A DNA stretch of 64,000 nucleotides from the NCBI GenBank assembly GCA_023251075.1, contig JAHEZM010000007.1, positions 62,001 to 126,000 on the forward strand, read 5' to 3'. The notes under the pieces are model-generated. The model worked only from the letters and a program-made list of their open reading frames with translations, did not search any database and was not told the origin of the DNA. The DNA comes from Flavobacteriales bacterium. Its GTDB lineage: Bacteria > Bacteroidota > Bacteroidia > Flavobacteriales_C > GCA-002722245. Both the position numbers and the translations under genes were made by a program. Below are positions 17,677-26,381 of this stretch, piece after piece; position 1 is the first letter of the stretch, and each line of letters begins with the position of its first letter.

Positions 17677-18105
17677 TTAATAACTCGATCTTCTTGGGCC
17701 ACCTGATTTACCAAAACCACCACCACTACCTGGTCTTCCTCCACCCTTTCCGCCAAAGCCACCTTTAAATCCACCACCACCTTTCGGTTTATCTGCATTT
17801 CTAAATTTTCCTTTACTGGAACCGCCGCCTCCGCCACTATATCCACCGCCGCCTCCGGTGCTTCCTCTTTCTTGTGATTGACTTACCGCAATATTTCTAC
17901 CCAATACCTCCGAACCATTCAACTCCTCAATGGCTTTATTTGCCTCTTCATCATTCATCATCGTAACAAAACCAAAACCTTTGCTCTGACGAGTAATTTT
18001 ATCGATAATGATTTTACAAGATTCAACAGTACCATGTTGTTCAAACAACATTCTTAGTTCTTCTTCTTTTAATTTAAACGGTAAGCTACCTACAAATATG
18101 TCCAT
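17677..18105 (-). CDS. RRM RNA-binding protein with glycine-rich tail (copy 1)
   Basis: 142 residues. An RNA-recognition motif (1-78) has RNP2 IFVGSL at 3-8 and RNP1 KGFGFVTM at about 43-50, so single-stranded RNA binding is expected. The tail from about residue 88 is almost all Gly with Ser, Lys, Phe and Arg, like eukaryotic GRPs and cyanobacterial Rbp proteins. Such proteins in bacteria are often linked to cold or RNA stress; no regulation is visible here. A related gene is at 25907, with a different tail. The glycine tail ends with GGPRRSSY. Confidence 0.92.
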   Translation of the reverse strand: MDIFVGSLPFKLKEEELRMLFEQHGTVESCKIIIDKITRQSKGFGFVTMMNDEEANKAIEELNGSEVLGRNIAVSQSQERGSTGGGGGYSGGGGGSSKGKFRNADKPKGGGGFKGGFGGKGGGRPGSGGGFGKSGGPRRSSY

Positions 18106-18270
18106 ATAATTTTTTAATTGATTTCGGGTGAAGGTAAGCTTAGTTTTAAGGAATAACTAGTTTATTTCTAAAATAGGCCGAAATAATTGAGTTTACAGGA
18201 TTTTTACAAGTTGAGGCCCATAAATTTTTAATTTATCGGTGGTGTAGTATATTTACCCTTAAAAAAGGAA

Positions 18271-19962
18271 GTGTCCACAGCAAAAGCTCATATCAAGAAT
18301 TTGGTAGATATATGCGTAGAAAAAGGTTTACGTCATATTGTAATTTCTCCCGGTTCACGCAACGCACCATTAATTATCGCCTTTAATCGCAATAAAAAAA
18401 TCAACTGTATTTCTATTATTGACGAGCGTTCGGCCGCATTTTTCGCTTTAGGAATGGCTCAGCAATTGAGTGAACCCGTGGCAGTAGTTTGTACCAGTGG
18501 TACCGCAGCATTAAACTATGCTCCGGCTATTGCAGAAGCCTACTACCAAAAAGTTCCTTTACTGGTTTTTACTGCTGATCGTCCGATGGAATGGATTGAT
18601 CAGGTGGACGGGCAAACTATTCGTCAACAAAATATTTACAACAATTACATCAAAAAGAGCTTTCAATTACCTCAGGAACCATCGCATGCCGATGATTTTT
18701 GGTATGCATCGCGCATTGTTTCTGAAGCTATTGAAACTACAAAGTTTCCTGAGTTCGGACCAGTACACATCAACATTCCATTGCGCGAACCTCTTTACAA
18801 TACTATAGAAAGCAAAAACACACATCAAAATACTTTCGAAACATTAAGCACTCAACTTTCTCTTCCAACCGAAAGTATTAAAGAGTTGCAAAAAGAATGG
18901 AACAAGGCAAAAAAGATTTTGATTATTACCGGACTGCTTAAACCAAATAAAAAAGTTAACGAAGCACTCAATAAAATTTCAAAACAAAATAAGGTGGTGG
19001 TGCTTACCGAAACTACATCGAACTTATTTGGAGAAAATTTCAACAGAAGTATTGATCGCTTAATTATAAGCATTGAAGATGAAGGTGCAGCTGAGTTTAT
19101 TCCCGATTTATTGATCACTATTGGTGGCCCCATTGTATCAGCGAAAGTGAAAACTTTTTTAAGAAAAAATCAACCCAAAATACATTGGCACATCAATGCT
19201 TCAAACGATTTTGTAGATACCTTCAAATGCTTAAGTAAAATTATTCCGGTTGCACCTGAGCAGGTTTTACCTCACTTTGAAAAGGCGAATAAAACCACAT
19301 CGAATTATAGAGAATTATGGATCAACAAAGACAGAAAACTATTTAATGTTTTTAAAAAATTCTTGAATAAAATTCCTTTCTGCGATTTAACAGCTTTCGA
19401 TATTGTATTGGATCATATTCCCTCGAAAAGCAATGTGCAATTATCGAATAGTACCCCTGTTCGATATTCCAACCTCTTCAACACTATGGCCAAAAGAAAT
19501 TTATTTGGGTATAGTAATCGAGGAACAAGCGGTATTGACGGAACCATCAGTACTGCTGCGGGTGCAGCTTATGCATCAAAAAAATTAACTACGGTGATTA
19601 GTGGTGACTTATCGTTTTTTTACGATAGCAATGCATTGATGAATCAGCATCTACCCTCCAATTTACGCATCATCATTATCAATAATGGTGGAGGAAATAT
19701 TTTCCGAATCATCGACGGACCATCACAAACTCAAGAGCTGGAAAAATTCTTCGAAACTAAACATCAATGGTCGGCAGAATTTATCGCTAAAGCTTTTACT
19801 ATAGATTATTACCTTTGCACAGAAGGAAAAAAACTGAAATCAACTTTAGAAAAAATATACCACCCCAAATACAATCAATGCTGTGTGGTAGAAATTAAAA
19901 CAAAAGGTGATTTGAATTCAGATATATTATTACAATATTTCGATTATTTAAAACAGAATTAA
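18271..19962 (+). CDS. menD: 2-succinyl-5-enolpyruvyl-6-hydroxy-3-cyclohexene-1-carboxylate synthase
   Basis: 563 residues from a GTG start; no ATG lies nearby in frame and the N-terminus fits the family. MenD is the thiamine-diphosphate enzyme that joins isochorismate and 2-oxoglutarate, the first committed step of menaquinone synthesis. Diagnostic stretches: [29 protein letters not shown] (with the catalytic Glu of the ThDP site region), [21 protein letters not shown], and the C-terminal ThDP-binding [13 protein letters not shown]. It starts the men gene run; menB begins one base after its stop. menF, often upstream in relatives, is absent here. Confidence 0.95.
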   Translation: MSTAKAHIKNLVDICVEKGLRHIVISPGSRNAPLIIAFNRNKKINCISIIDERSAAFFALGMAQQLSEPVAVVCTSGTAALNYAPAIAEAYYQKVPLLVFTADRPMEWIDQVDGQTIRQQNIYNNYIKKSFQLPQEPSHADDFWYASRIVSEAIETTKFPEFGPVHINIPLREPLYNTIESKNTHQNTFETLSTQLSLPTESIKELQKEWNKAKKILIITGLLKPNKKVNEALNKISKQNKVVVLTETTSNLFGENFNRSIDRLIISIEDEGAAEFIPDLLITIGGPIVSAKVKTFLRKNQPKIHWHINASNDFVDTFKCLSKIIPVAPEQVLPHFEKANKTTSNYRELWINKDRKLFNVFKKFLNKIPFCDLTAFDIVLDHIPSKSNVQLSNSTPVRYSNLFNTMAKRNLFGYSNRGTSGIDGTISTAAGAAYASKKLTTVISGDLSFFYDSNALMNQHLPSNLRIIIINNGGGNIFRIIDGPSQTQELEKFFETKHQWSAEFIAKAFTIDYYLCTEGKKLKSTLEKIYHPKYNQCCVVEIKTKGDLNSDILLQYFDYLKQN

Positions 19963-19963
19963 A

Positions 19964-20785
19964 ATGGCAACAAGAAATTGGACTACCATCAAAAAATACG
20001 AAGACATTCGCTTTGAATTTTTTGAAGGCATCGCAAAAATAACCATTAACCGTCCGCAGGTTTATAACGCTTTCCGTCCGGAGACGAACATGGAAATGCT
20101 AGAAGCAATGGATATTTGCAGAGAACGCGCCGATATTAATGTGGTGGTATTCACAGGCGAAGGCGACAAAGCTTTTTGTTCAGGCGGAGATCAAAATGTA
20201 AAAGGAATTGGTGGTTATATCAGCGAAGATGGAACTCCGCGATTGAATGTTCTTGACCTGCATAAAAAAATTCGTTCGTTGCCTAAACCGGTAATCGCTA
20301 TGGTGAACGGATATGCGATTGGTGGTGGACACGTTTTACACGTGGTATGCGATTTAACAATCGCGAGTGATAATGCGCGTTTCGGACAAACTGGTCCGAA
20401 AGTAGGTTCTTTCGATGGTGGTTTTGGATCTTCTTATTTAGCTCGTCATGTAGGACAAAAAAAAGCACGCGAAATTTGGTTTTTGTGTGAACAATATACT
20501 GCTGAAGAAGCTGAAAAAATGGGCATGGTGAACAAAGTTGTCCCTTTAGCAGAATTGGAAGACACTACTGTTGAATGGTGCAAAATCATCATGAAAAGAA
20601 GTCCGTTGGCTTTAAGAATGATTAAAGCATCGCTAAACGCTGAACTCGACGGACAACAAGGTATAATGGAATTAGCAGGCAATGCAACACTGTTATATTA
20701 TTTAACAGAAGAAGCACAAGAAGGTAAAAAAGCATTCTTGGAAAAACGCGATCCTGATTTTCAAAAATATCCTAAGTTTCCTTAA
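19964..20785 (+). CDS. menB: 1,4-dihydroxy-2-naphthoyl-CoA synthase
   Basis: 273 residues, standard length. Crotonase-fold enzyme that closes the naphthoquinone ring on O-succinylbenzoyl-CoA. Typical features are the N-terminal [17 protein letters not shown], the oxyanion-hole segment [11 protein letters not shown], the [20 protein letters not shown] stretch, and the MenB-specific end [19 protein letters not shown]. Located directly after menD. It needs the CoA thioester made by MenE, whose gene is not in the window. Confidence 0.96.
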   Translation: MATRNWTTIKKYEDIRFEFFEGIAKITINRPQVYNAFRPETNMEMLEAMDICRERADINVVVFTGEGDKAFCSGGDQNVKGIGGYISEDGTPRLNVLDLHKKIRSLPKPVIAMVNGYAIGGGHVLHVVCDLTIASDNARFGQTGPKVGSFDGGFGSSYLARHVGQKKAREIWFLCEQYTAEEAEKMGMVNKVVPLAELEDTTVEWCKIIMKRSPLALRMIKASLNAELDGQQGIMELAGNATLLYYLTEEAQEGKKAFLEKRDPDFQKYPKFP

Positions 20786-20790
20786 CACTC

Positions 20791-20864
20791 CGTCATTGCG
20801 AGGTACTCCGAAGCAACCTCATCGTCAAAATAAGTTTGCTTCGTCGTTCCTCCTCGCAATGACG
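20791..20864. repeat. Palindromic element with CGTCATTGCGAGG ends
   Basis: CGTCATTGCGAGG (20791-20803) and its exact inverse (20852-20864) frame an inner pair CGAAGCAA / TTGCTTCG (20809-20816, 20836-20843). It fills the gap between menB and the GT2 gene. Repeats with this core occur intergenically in various bacterial genomes, from memory. It could form a hairpin in the men transcript. Confidence 0.7.
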
Positions 20865-20878
20865 TACTACATAGACAA

Positions 20879-21877
20879 ATGACACAACTGCCAAAAATCA
20901 GCATAATTACCCCTTCCTACAACCAGGGACAATTCATTGAACAAACCATTCAATCGGTATTGAATCAAAATTATCCAAACTTGGAATACATTGTGATTGA
21001 TGGAGGCAGCAGCGACAATACCCTTGAAATTTTAAAAAAATACGATCAGCAAATTACGTATTGGGTGAGTGAAAAAGATCGCGGACAAAGTCATGCTATC
21101 AATAAAGGTTTAGAAAAATGTACTGGTGAAATTTTCAATTGGTTAAATTCTGATGATTATCTGGAACCGGGAGCGCTACACAAAATTGCAAGAACCTATC
21201 TTAGCAGCGGAGGTAATTTTATTATTGGCACTACTAAAATTCATGATCTTGGAAAAAATACCACTTCAGAAATCATAACCAATGAATTTGCCACTTTAGG
21301 AAAAACCATTTCTAAAATAAATTTCTGGCAACCATCGGCATACATGCTTTTAGAGGATGTGAAGAAAGTAGGACAATGTACCGAATCGCTTCATTACGGA
21401 ATGGATACAGAATTGTACATTAAAATACTTTTGATGAAAGGACATAAAGGAATTCGTGTGATTCCTGATACCATTTCACATTACAGAATTCACGACACTT
21501 CAAAAACAGGTTCGCAATTGAATAAATTTCATGGTGATGTATTCTCTATTTTCCATCAGCTGGCTTTAGCAATTAACGATAAAAAAAACGCAAACAAGAT
21601 TGAAAAAATAATTGCGAAAAATCAAATTGTAGAAAAATACAAAATTCAGCTTCCCTTCACATTCGATGAAAAAGAAGTAAGATCTATCAATGAAAATAAT
21701 GTTTACAATTACTTGAATATATTTTATACCGACAAAAATGTGAGTAATGAAGAAATGCGAGATTTAGCAAAACACGTAGATCTTTCATTACTGGAACCTA
21801 ACGATAAAATGATAACCCATAAAATTAGTACACGATTAAAATGGTTTTCATTTTTAAGAAGTATTAAAACTAAATAA
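20879..21877 (+). CDS. Family 2 glycosyltransferase
   Basis: 332 residues. The N-terminal GT-A domain is clear: ISIITPSYNQGQFIEQTIQSV, IVIDGGSSDNTLEIL, and the metal-binding NSDDY of the DxD region near residue 98. It transfers a nucleotide-activated sugar, probably to a surface glycan; donor and acceptor are unknown. The C-terminal third is helical and charged without membrane segments. It is oddly placed between menB and menA, in the same direction, one base before menA, and just after a palindromic element, which suggests it was inserted into the men run. Confidence 0.9.
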   Translation: MTQLPKISIITPSYNQGQFIEQTIQSVLNQNYPNLEYIVIDGGSSDNTLEILKKYDQQITYWVSEKDRGQSHAINKGLEKCTGEIFNWLNSDDYLEPGALHKIARTYLSSGGNFIIGTTKIHDLGKNTTSEIITNEFATLGKTISKINFWQPSAYMLLEDVKKVGQCTESLHYGMDTELYIKILLMKGHKGIRVIPDTISHYRIHDTSKTGSQLNKFHGDVFSIFHQLALAINDKKNANKIEKIIAKNQIVEKYKIQLPFTFDEKEVRSINENNVYNYLNIFYTDKNVSNEEMRDLAKHVDLSLLEPNDKMITHKISTRLKWFSFLRSIKTK

Positions 21878-21878
21878 T

Positions 21879-22775
21879 ATGCTGAAGCATTGGTTACAAG
21901 CTTTTCGATTAAGAACACTACCCTTAGCGCTATCCTGCATCGTTTTGGGTTCTCTCTTAGCCAAAGCCGATGGCTTTTTTCAATGGGATATTTTTATTTT
22001 AGCTATTACTACTACCATCTTTTTACAAATACTTTCCAATCTTTCAAACGATTATGGCGACTCACAAAATGGTGCCGATAATGCACAACGTGTTGGTCCG
22101 CAAAGAGCAGTGCAATCAGGAGTGATTGCACCTACTCAAATGAAAAAAGCAATGATCCTGTTTGTGTTATTGAGTTTGGTTTCTGGAGTATCATTGGTAC
22201 TCATTAGTTTAAAAGACATTGATCTTTCATTTACTCTTTTCTTTATTGTTTTAGGATTGGCTGCCATTGCTGCTGCAATAAAATATACAGCGGGAAAAAA
22301 TCCATATGGGTATAGGGGCTTAGGTGATTTGTTTGTTTTTCTTTTTTTTGGAATTGTAGGTGTTTCCGGTTCGTATTATTTATTTCATCATGAATTCCAA
22401 TGGTCGGTTTTATTACCCGCTTCTTCTATTGGGTTTTTAAGCGCGGCCGTTTTAAACCTAAACAATATGCGCGACCGAATTGGCGATGCTGAAGTTGGAA
22501 AAATTACTATTCCTGTGATGCTGGGAAAACAAAAAAGCAAATTGTATCATCTTTTTCTTTTGCTGTTTGCATTGTATGGAGCACTTGGATATACTATCAC
22601 TCACCTCCACAGCGCATGGCAATTTCTATTTCTTTTGGTATTGCCAGTTCATGTATTGAATATTAAAAAAGTATTCACCTACAATGACCCAAAAGAACTC
22701 GATCCAGAATTAAAAAAAATAGCCTTAACTACCCTCCTATTTTCAATTCTCTTGGGTGTAGGAAGTTTAATTTGA
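21879..22775 (+). CDS. menA: 1,4-dihydroxy-2-naphthoate polyprenyltransferase
   Basis: 298 residues with eight or nine hydrophobic helices; an inner-membrane UbiA-fold enzyme that prenylates dihydroxynaphthoate to make demethylmenaquinone. The two metal-diphosphate motifs appear as NDYGDSQNGAD (about 49-59) and NNMRDRIGDAEVGK (about 195-208). The opening WLQAFRLRTLPLALSCIVLG is typical of MenA. It shares one or more bases with menC (TGATG), showing translational coupling. Confidence 0.94.
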   Translation: MLKHWLQAFRLRTLPLALSCIVLGSLLAKADGFFQWDIFILAITTTIFLQILSNLSNDYGDSQNGADNAQRVGPQRAVQSGVIAPTQMKKAMILFVLLSLVSGVSLVLISLKDIDLSFTLFFIVLGLAAIAAAIKYTAGKNPYGYRGLGDLFVFLFFGIVGVSGSYYLFHHEFQWSVLLPASSIGFLSAAVLNLNNMRDRIGDAEVGKITIPVMLGKQKSKLYHLFLLLFALYGALGYTITHLHSAWQFLFLLVLPVHVLNIKKVFTYNDPKELDPELKKIALTTLLFSILLGVGSLI

Positions 22776-23830
22776 TGAAAGCTTCTTTTCATCCATATCA
22801 ACTTCAATTTAAAAAACCAAGTGGTACTTCTCGTGGGATTTTAACACACAAGAAAATTTGGTTGATCAAATTATGGAAAGAAGAAAATCCTTCTGTTTTT
22901 GGTATTGGTGAATGCAATCCCTTAGTAGGTTTAAGTATTGATGACCGTGATGATTTTGAAGAACATCTTCAGAAAATCACAAATAATATCAATGACTATA
23001 TCGACTCCTCTCTGCAAATCTCACACTCAAAATTTCTTCAATTTCCTTCTATTCGTTTTGCTATAGAAACAGCTCTTCAGGATTTAAAAAATGGAGGAAG
23101 AAAAATTCTTTTTGAAAATGATTTTTCAATGAAAGAAAAAGGAATAGTTATTAACGGATTAATTTGGATGAGCTCACCACAAGAAATGGTGAAACAAATT
23201 GAAGAAAAAATAAAGAACGGATTTCACTGCCTAAAATTAAAAATAGGTGCACTTGATTTTAATAGTGAATTAAAAATAATCAAAGAAATAAGAACTTCTT
23301 TTTCTGCTGATGATTTAGAAATCAGAGTAGATGCCAATGGTGCTTTTTCGGCAGAAGAGGCTTTGTTCAAATTAGATGAGTTGAGTAAATTTTATGTGCA
23401 TTCTATTGAACAACCCATACAACAAGGACAAGTAAAAAAAATGGCCGAACTGTGTAAAAAAACTCCTTTAGCTATTGCGCTGGATGAAGAATTAATTTCG
23501 CACCAAAATCTCAGCGACAAACAAAATTTATTAGATGAAATTCTTCCTCAATACATTATATTAAAACCTAGTTTATTGGGAGGATGGAAAGCAAGCGAAG
23601 AATGGATTGATATTGCCCGTAAAAATAAAATTGGATGGTGGGTTACTTCCGCTCTGGAATCAAACATTGGATTGAATGCTATAGCACAATGGACTGCCAA
23701 TTTTGATTTAAAAATACCACAAGGATTGGGCACCGGGCAATTGTACACCAATAATTTCCATTCACCTCTTCATATCGAAGGAAAAAAATTATACTACAAA
23801 AAAACCGAAGGCTGGAGCATCAGTATTTAA
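22775..23830 (+). CDS. menC: o-Succinylbenzoate synthase (enolase superfamily)
   Basis: 351 residues from ATG 22775, which overlaps the menA stop (TGATG); an upstream TTG codon is not needed. MenC dehydrates SHCHC to o-succinylbenzoate. Enolase-superfamily residues are in place: the catalytic Lys in CLKLKIGA, metal ligands Asp in RVDANGAFS, Glu in SIEQPI and Asp-Glu in ALDEEL, and the second Lys in ILKPSLLGG. The N-terminal capping domain is shorter than in E. coli. It ends the men run; menE does not follow, because a convergent gene does. Confidence 0.92.
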   Translation: MKASFHPYQLQFKKPSGTSRGILTHKKIWLIKLWKEENPSVFGIGECNPLVGLSIDDRDDFEEHLQKITNNINDYIDSSLQISHSKFLQFPSIRFAIETALQDLKNGGRKILFENDFSMKEKGIVINGLIWMSSPQEMVKQIEEKIKNGFHCLKLKIGALDFNSELKIIKEIRTSFSADDLEIRVDANGAFSAEEALFKLDELSKFYVHSIEQPIQQGQVKKMAELCKKTPLAIALDEELISHQNLSDKQNLLDEILPQYIILKPSLLGGWKASEEWIDIARKNKIGWWVTSALESNIGLNAIAQWTANFDLKIPQGLGTGQLYTNNFHSPLHIEGKKLYYKKTEGWSISI

Positions 23831-23956
23831 ACTTATTTTTTTAGTATTTTATGCAAAATAGTGCTTTCGAGTGAAAATTATTTGCGAAAAGTACTTCGAC
23901 TTCTTATATTAGCATCCTATTCTTATCCAACATCCAGAATTTTGTTTAGTTAGGCG

Positions 23957-23989
23957 AAAAACCCCCGGTTCCCAACCAGGGGTTTTTTT
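23957..23989. terminator. Two-way terminator after menC
   Basis: Stem AAAAACCCC (23957-23965) pairs with GGGGTTTTT (23979-23987), with an inner GGTT/AACC and CCC loop and one internal mismatch. T-tracts exist on both strands, so it can serve menC and the converging dehydrogenase gene. Confidence 0.85.
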
Positions 23990-24000
23990 ATTAACTCAAA

Positions 24001-24019
24001 AGCCGAAAGTATTTCGGCT
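24001..24019 (-). terminator. Hairpin directly after the dehydrogenase gene
   Basis: AGCCGAAA (24001-24008) pairs perfectly with TTTCGGCT (24012-24019) around a three-base loop. It begins two bases beyond the stop of the minus-strand gene and is followed on that strand by TTTTG. Confidence 0.6.
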
Positions 24020-24020
24020 C

Positions 24021-25214
24021 CTACGAAGCGTAATCGTTTAAGTAAGAAAACTTATCGGTTAGTTTACCATCTTTACAAATAGTAGCACGGTGAATAATTT
24101 GATCTTTATCCTCCTTATTCAAATAAGGTAAAACCTTTTCTATTAAAGCTTGCCCGAAATCATTGGAAGCATCTCGAGGTAATTCGCAAGGTAAATTATC
24201 TACGGCCATCACGGTTACTCCTTTGGAATCAAAAGCATCTACTTCCTTTCCGCTGATAGGTTCAAAACCATACAAAGGTTGGTCAATTGTTGAAGAGCGA
24301 ATAGTAGAAGGAACAGAGCCATTAATATCACAAGTAATATCGGCAATTACTTTCATTTTGAAATCGCTGGCTACCATGTCTTCTCTAGTAAAAAAAACAT
24401 CACCTTTAGGATCCCAAAAATGACAAGAAATATAAACATCGGCCACTTTGGTATAAGGCGCAAAAACAGAAAAATATCGCTCAGGATGCTCTACCATTTC
24501 TTTCATATCGAATCGGCCATTGTCTTTTCGATGATAGTAATGATCACCATGTAACTGACAAAAAACGGGTTCATCGTAATAATTCACCAACACCTCTTCC
24601 GGACTCACACTTTTCAATCCCAAAGTATTTAGAATCTCTAAAGAACCATTGGCTACTCTTCCCCCACCCGTGATAACAATTTTTATAGGAGGCAGTTTTA
24701 CTTTTTTTAGTTCCTGCTCCATCTCTACTCTATTTATACATTGATAGGCGGGTTTCAAATGATACAATTCATTTCGTAAGCCATAAGCCAATAAAGCATT
24801 ATAGGTTCCCACTATTCCGGCATATCTTCCAAAACCAATAATTCTATCGCCATTAGTATAAGTCAAACACTCATAATCTATCATCGAAATTCTCTTTGCC
24901 AACAAAGCCTTCATTAACTTTTTGTTGTGTGCTTGTTTCTTAATGGTATGAGAAAAGAAAAAATAAGCTTTCCCCTCTATCAACTCATCAAGAGGTACTT
25001 CTTTAACTCCAAAGAGCACATCGCAATCCTCCACACTTTTTATCACTTCAATCCCAACCTCAGCGTACATAGAATCTGGAAAGCATCGCACTTCACTACT
25101 TTGCACCACTACGTTTATACCCAAAGCATTCTTAATGAATTTACATTGTTCAGGTGTAAATGGCACTCTTTTATCGGCCGGAATTTTCCCCTCTCTTATT
25201 ATACCTATTTTCAT
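24021..25214 (-). CDS. AlaDH/PNT-family dehydrogenase, saccharopine dehydrogenase (lysine-forming)-like
   Basis: 397 residues. The N-terminal part (KIGIIREGKIPADKRVPFTP, about 2-21) is the alanine dehydrogenase/transhydrogenase opening, followed by a DVLFGVKEVP segment. The middle holds a dinucleotide-binding loop, IVITGGGRVANGS. The C-terminal block ADITCDINGSVPSTIRSSTI resembles the lysine-ketoglutarate reductase/LYS1 branch rather than true alanine dehydrogenase. The likely reaction is NAD(P)-linked oxidation of an amino acid or saccharopine-type adduct; substrate not proven. It is 2 bases after the amidase gene. Confidence 0.75.
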   Translation of the reverse strand: MKIGIIREGKIPADKRVPFTPEQCKFIKNALGINVVVQSSEVRCFPDSMYAEVGIEVIKSVEDCDVLFGVKEVPLDELIEGKAYFFFSHTIKKQAHNKKLMKALLAKRISMIDYECLTYTNGDRIIGFGRYAGIVGTYNALLAYGLRNELYHLKPAYQCINRVEMEQELKKVKLPPIKIVITGGGRVANGSLEILNTLGLKSVSPEEVLVNYYDEPVFCQLHGDHYYHRKDNGRFDMKEMVEHPERYFSVFAPYTKVADVYISCHFWDPKGDVFFTREDMVASDFKMKVIADITCDINGSVPSTIRSSTIDQPLYGFEPISGKEVDAFDSKGVTVMAVDNLPCELPRDASNDFGQALIEKVLPYLNKEDKDQIIHRATICKDGKLTDKFSYLNDYAS

Positions 25215-25216
25215 AG

Positions 25217-25771
25217 TTACTGAATCATTGAATTAAATTTGCCCCAATCGAAATTCCAAGGATCCGTTTTTCTTCCGGGAGCAATTTGCTCATGACCTTG
25301 AATGTATTTAATACTGTAACGCGATTTAATATCTTTTACCAATCCCACCAAACTTTTATACTGCGCTTCGGTGGGTGATGATTTTTTAGTAGTAATAATT
25401 TCAATTCCTATAGAACAATCGTTTACCTTAGTTCTTCCATCGGGTAAAGAACTTTTACCGGCATGAAATGAAATGTCTTTCTCGTCTACCAAGCGATAAA
25501 TCACCCCTAACCTATCAATAATATAATGAGCACTCACCTGGTAGGTTTGAAATTGCTTGATACAACTGTCCACATTAAAACTATCCCTTCCCGAAGCATT
25601 ATAAGTAGAGTGAATGATAATAGCATCAATGGTTCTAGGAGGATTGGCTAGTTTATAGCCAAAAGAAACCTTTCTATCCACTACAGAGGGACCAACACTT
25701 GCTACAAATGCCAATACAATCGTCGAAAAAACCAATAAAATCAATGTAAATACAATTTTTGAACGCTTCAT
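25217..25771 (-). CDS. N-acetylmuramoyl-L-alanine amidase (Amidase_2/AmpD-like)
   Basis: 184 residues with an N-terminal membrane anchor or signal (about 7-27). The Amidase_2 domain fills the rest: AIIIHSTYNAS carries the first zinc His, SAHYIIDRLGVIYRLV is the typical core, HAGKSS the substrate loop, and QGHEQIAPGRKTDPW holds the second His and the Asp ligand. It would cleave the amide between muramic acid and stem peptide in the periplasm or in peptidoglycan turnover. Adjacent to the dehydrogenase gene in one transcription unit, with no evident functional link. Confidence 0.92.
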   Translation of the reverse strand: MKRSKIVFTLILLVFSTIVLAFVASVGPSVVDRKVSFGYKLANPPRTIDAIIIHSTYNASGRDSFNVDSCIKQFQTYQVSAHYIIDRLGVIYRLVDEKDISFHAGKSSLPDGRTKVNDCSIGIEIITTKKSSPTEAQYKSLVGLVKDIKSRYSIKYIQGHEQIAPGRKTDPWNFDWGKFNSMIQ

Positions 25772-25827
25772 TTTAAGGAATTTAATTCATTTTAAAACTG
25801 AAAATCAATTTGTTACGAAATTATTTT

Positions 25828-25835
25828 TATATTTG
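25828..25835 (+). promoter_or_regulatory. Candidate -7 element for the second RRM gene
   Basis: TATATTTG is an exact TAnnTTTG match. TTTG at 25809-25812 lies 15 bases upstream, slightly closer than usual. It predicts an untranslated leader of about 65 bases. Confidence 0.5.
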
Positions 25836-25906
25836 ACAAATATTGTGCTGTTTCTGTTTTATGACTCATCACAATATTAAAAGTAATTAATTAAAAAATC
25901 AGTACA

Positions 25907-26269
25907 ATGACAATTTACGTTGGAAATCTTAGCTATCAAGCGGGAGAACAAGAATTAACGAATCTTTTTTCAGAATTCGGAGAAGTTAAATCAGTGAAAC
26001 TTATCTCAGATAAATTCACAGGAAGATCTAAAGGTTTTGCATTCGTTGAGATGGCAGAAGATTCAGCAGCAAGCCAAGCTATTGAGGCTTTAGACAAAAA
26101 AGAATTCATGACTAGAACCCTTACTGTAAACGAGGCTAAGCCTAGAACAGAAGGAGAAAGACCAGCTCGTAGCGGTGGCTTCAACAGAGGCGGCGGTGGC
26201 GACAGACGCGGCGGTGGTGGCGGTGGAAGAGACCGTGGCGACAGAGGTGGATACGGTGGAGGTTACTAG
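25907..26269 (+). CDS. RRM RNA-binding protein with RG-rich tail (copy 2)
   Basis: 120 residues. The RRM (1-80) has RNP2 IYVGNL at 3-8 and RNP1 KGFAFVEM near 43-50. The tail from about 88 is Gly/Arg/Asp-rich (GGGDRRGGGGGGRDRGDRGG), different from the Ser/Lys/Phe-type tail of the copy at 17677. The leader between promoter and ATG is unusually long for this region, which would fit post-transcriptional or cold control, but no structure is evident. Ended by a strong two-way terminator. Confidence 0.93.
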   Translation: MTIYVGNLSYQAGEQELTNLFSEFGEVKSVKLISDKFTGRSKGFAFVEMAEDSAASQAIEALDKKEFMTRTLTVNEAKPRTEGERPARSGGFNRGGGGDRRGGGGGGRDRGDRGGYGGGY

Positions 26270-26289
26270 TATTAGTTATACCAAAATTG

Positions 26290-26324
26290 AAAAACCCGTT
26301 AAGCACTGCTTAACGGGTTTTTTG
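26290..26324. terminator. Two-way terminator between RRM gene and the 1.6-kaa protein gene
   Basis: AAAAACCCGTTAAG (26290-26303) pairs with CTTAACGGGTTTTT (26309-26322), with a five-base loop and T-tracts in both directions. Confidence 0.9.
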
Positions 26325-26381
26325 TTTTATTTCCCAGAAATTTCAAAACAAAAAGAGTAAAATAAAGTGGGAAAAATATTC

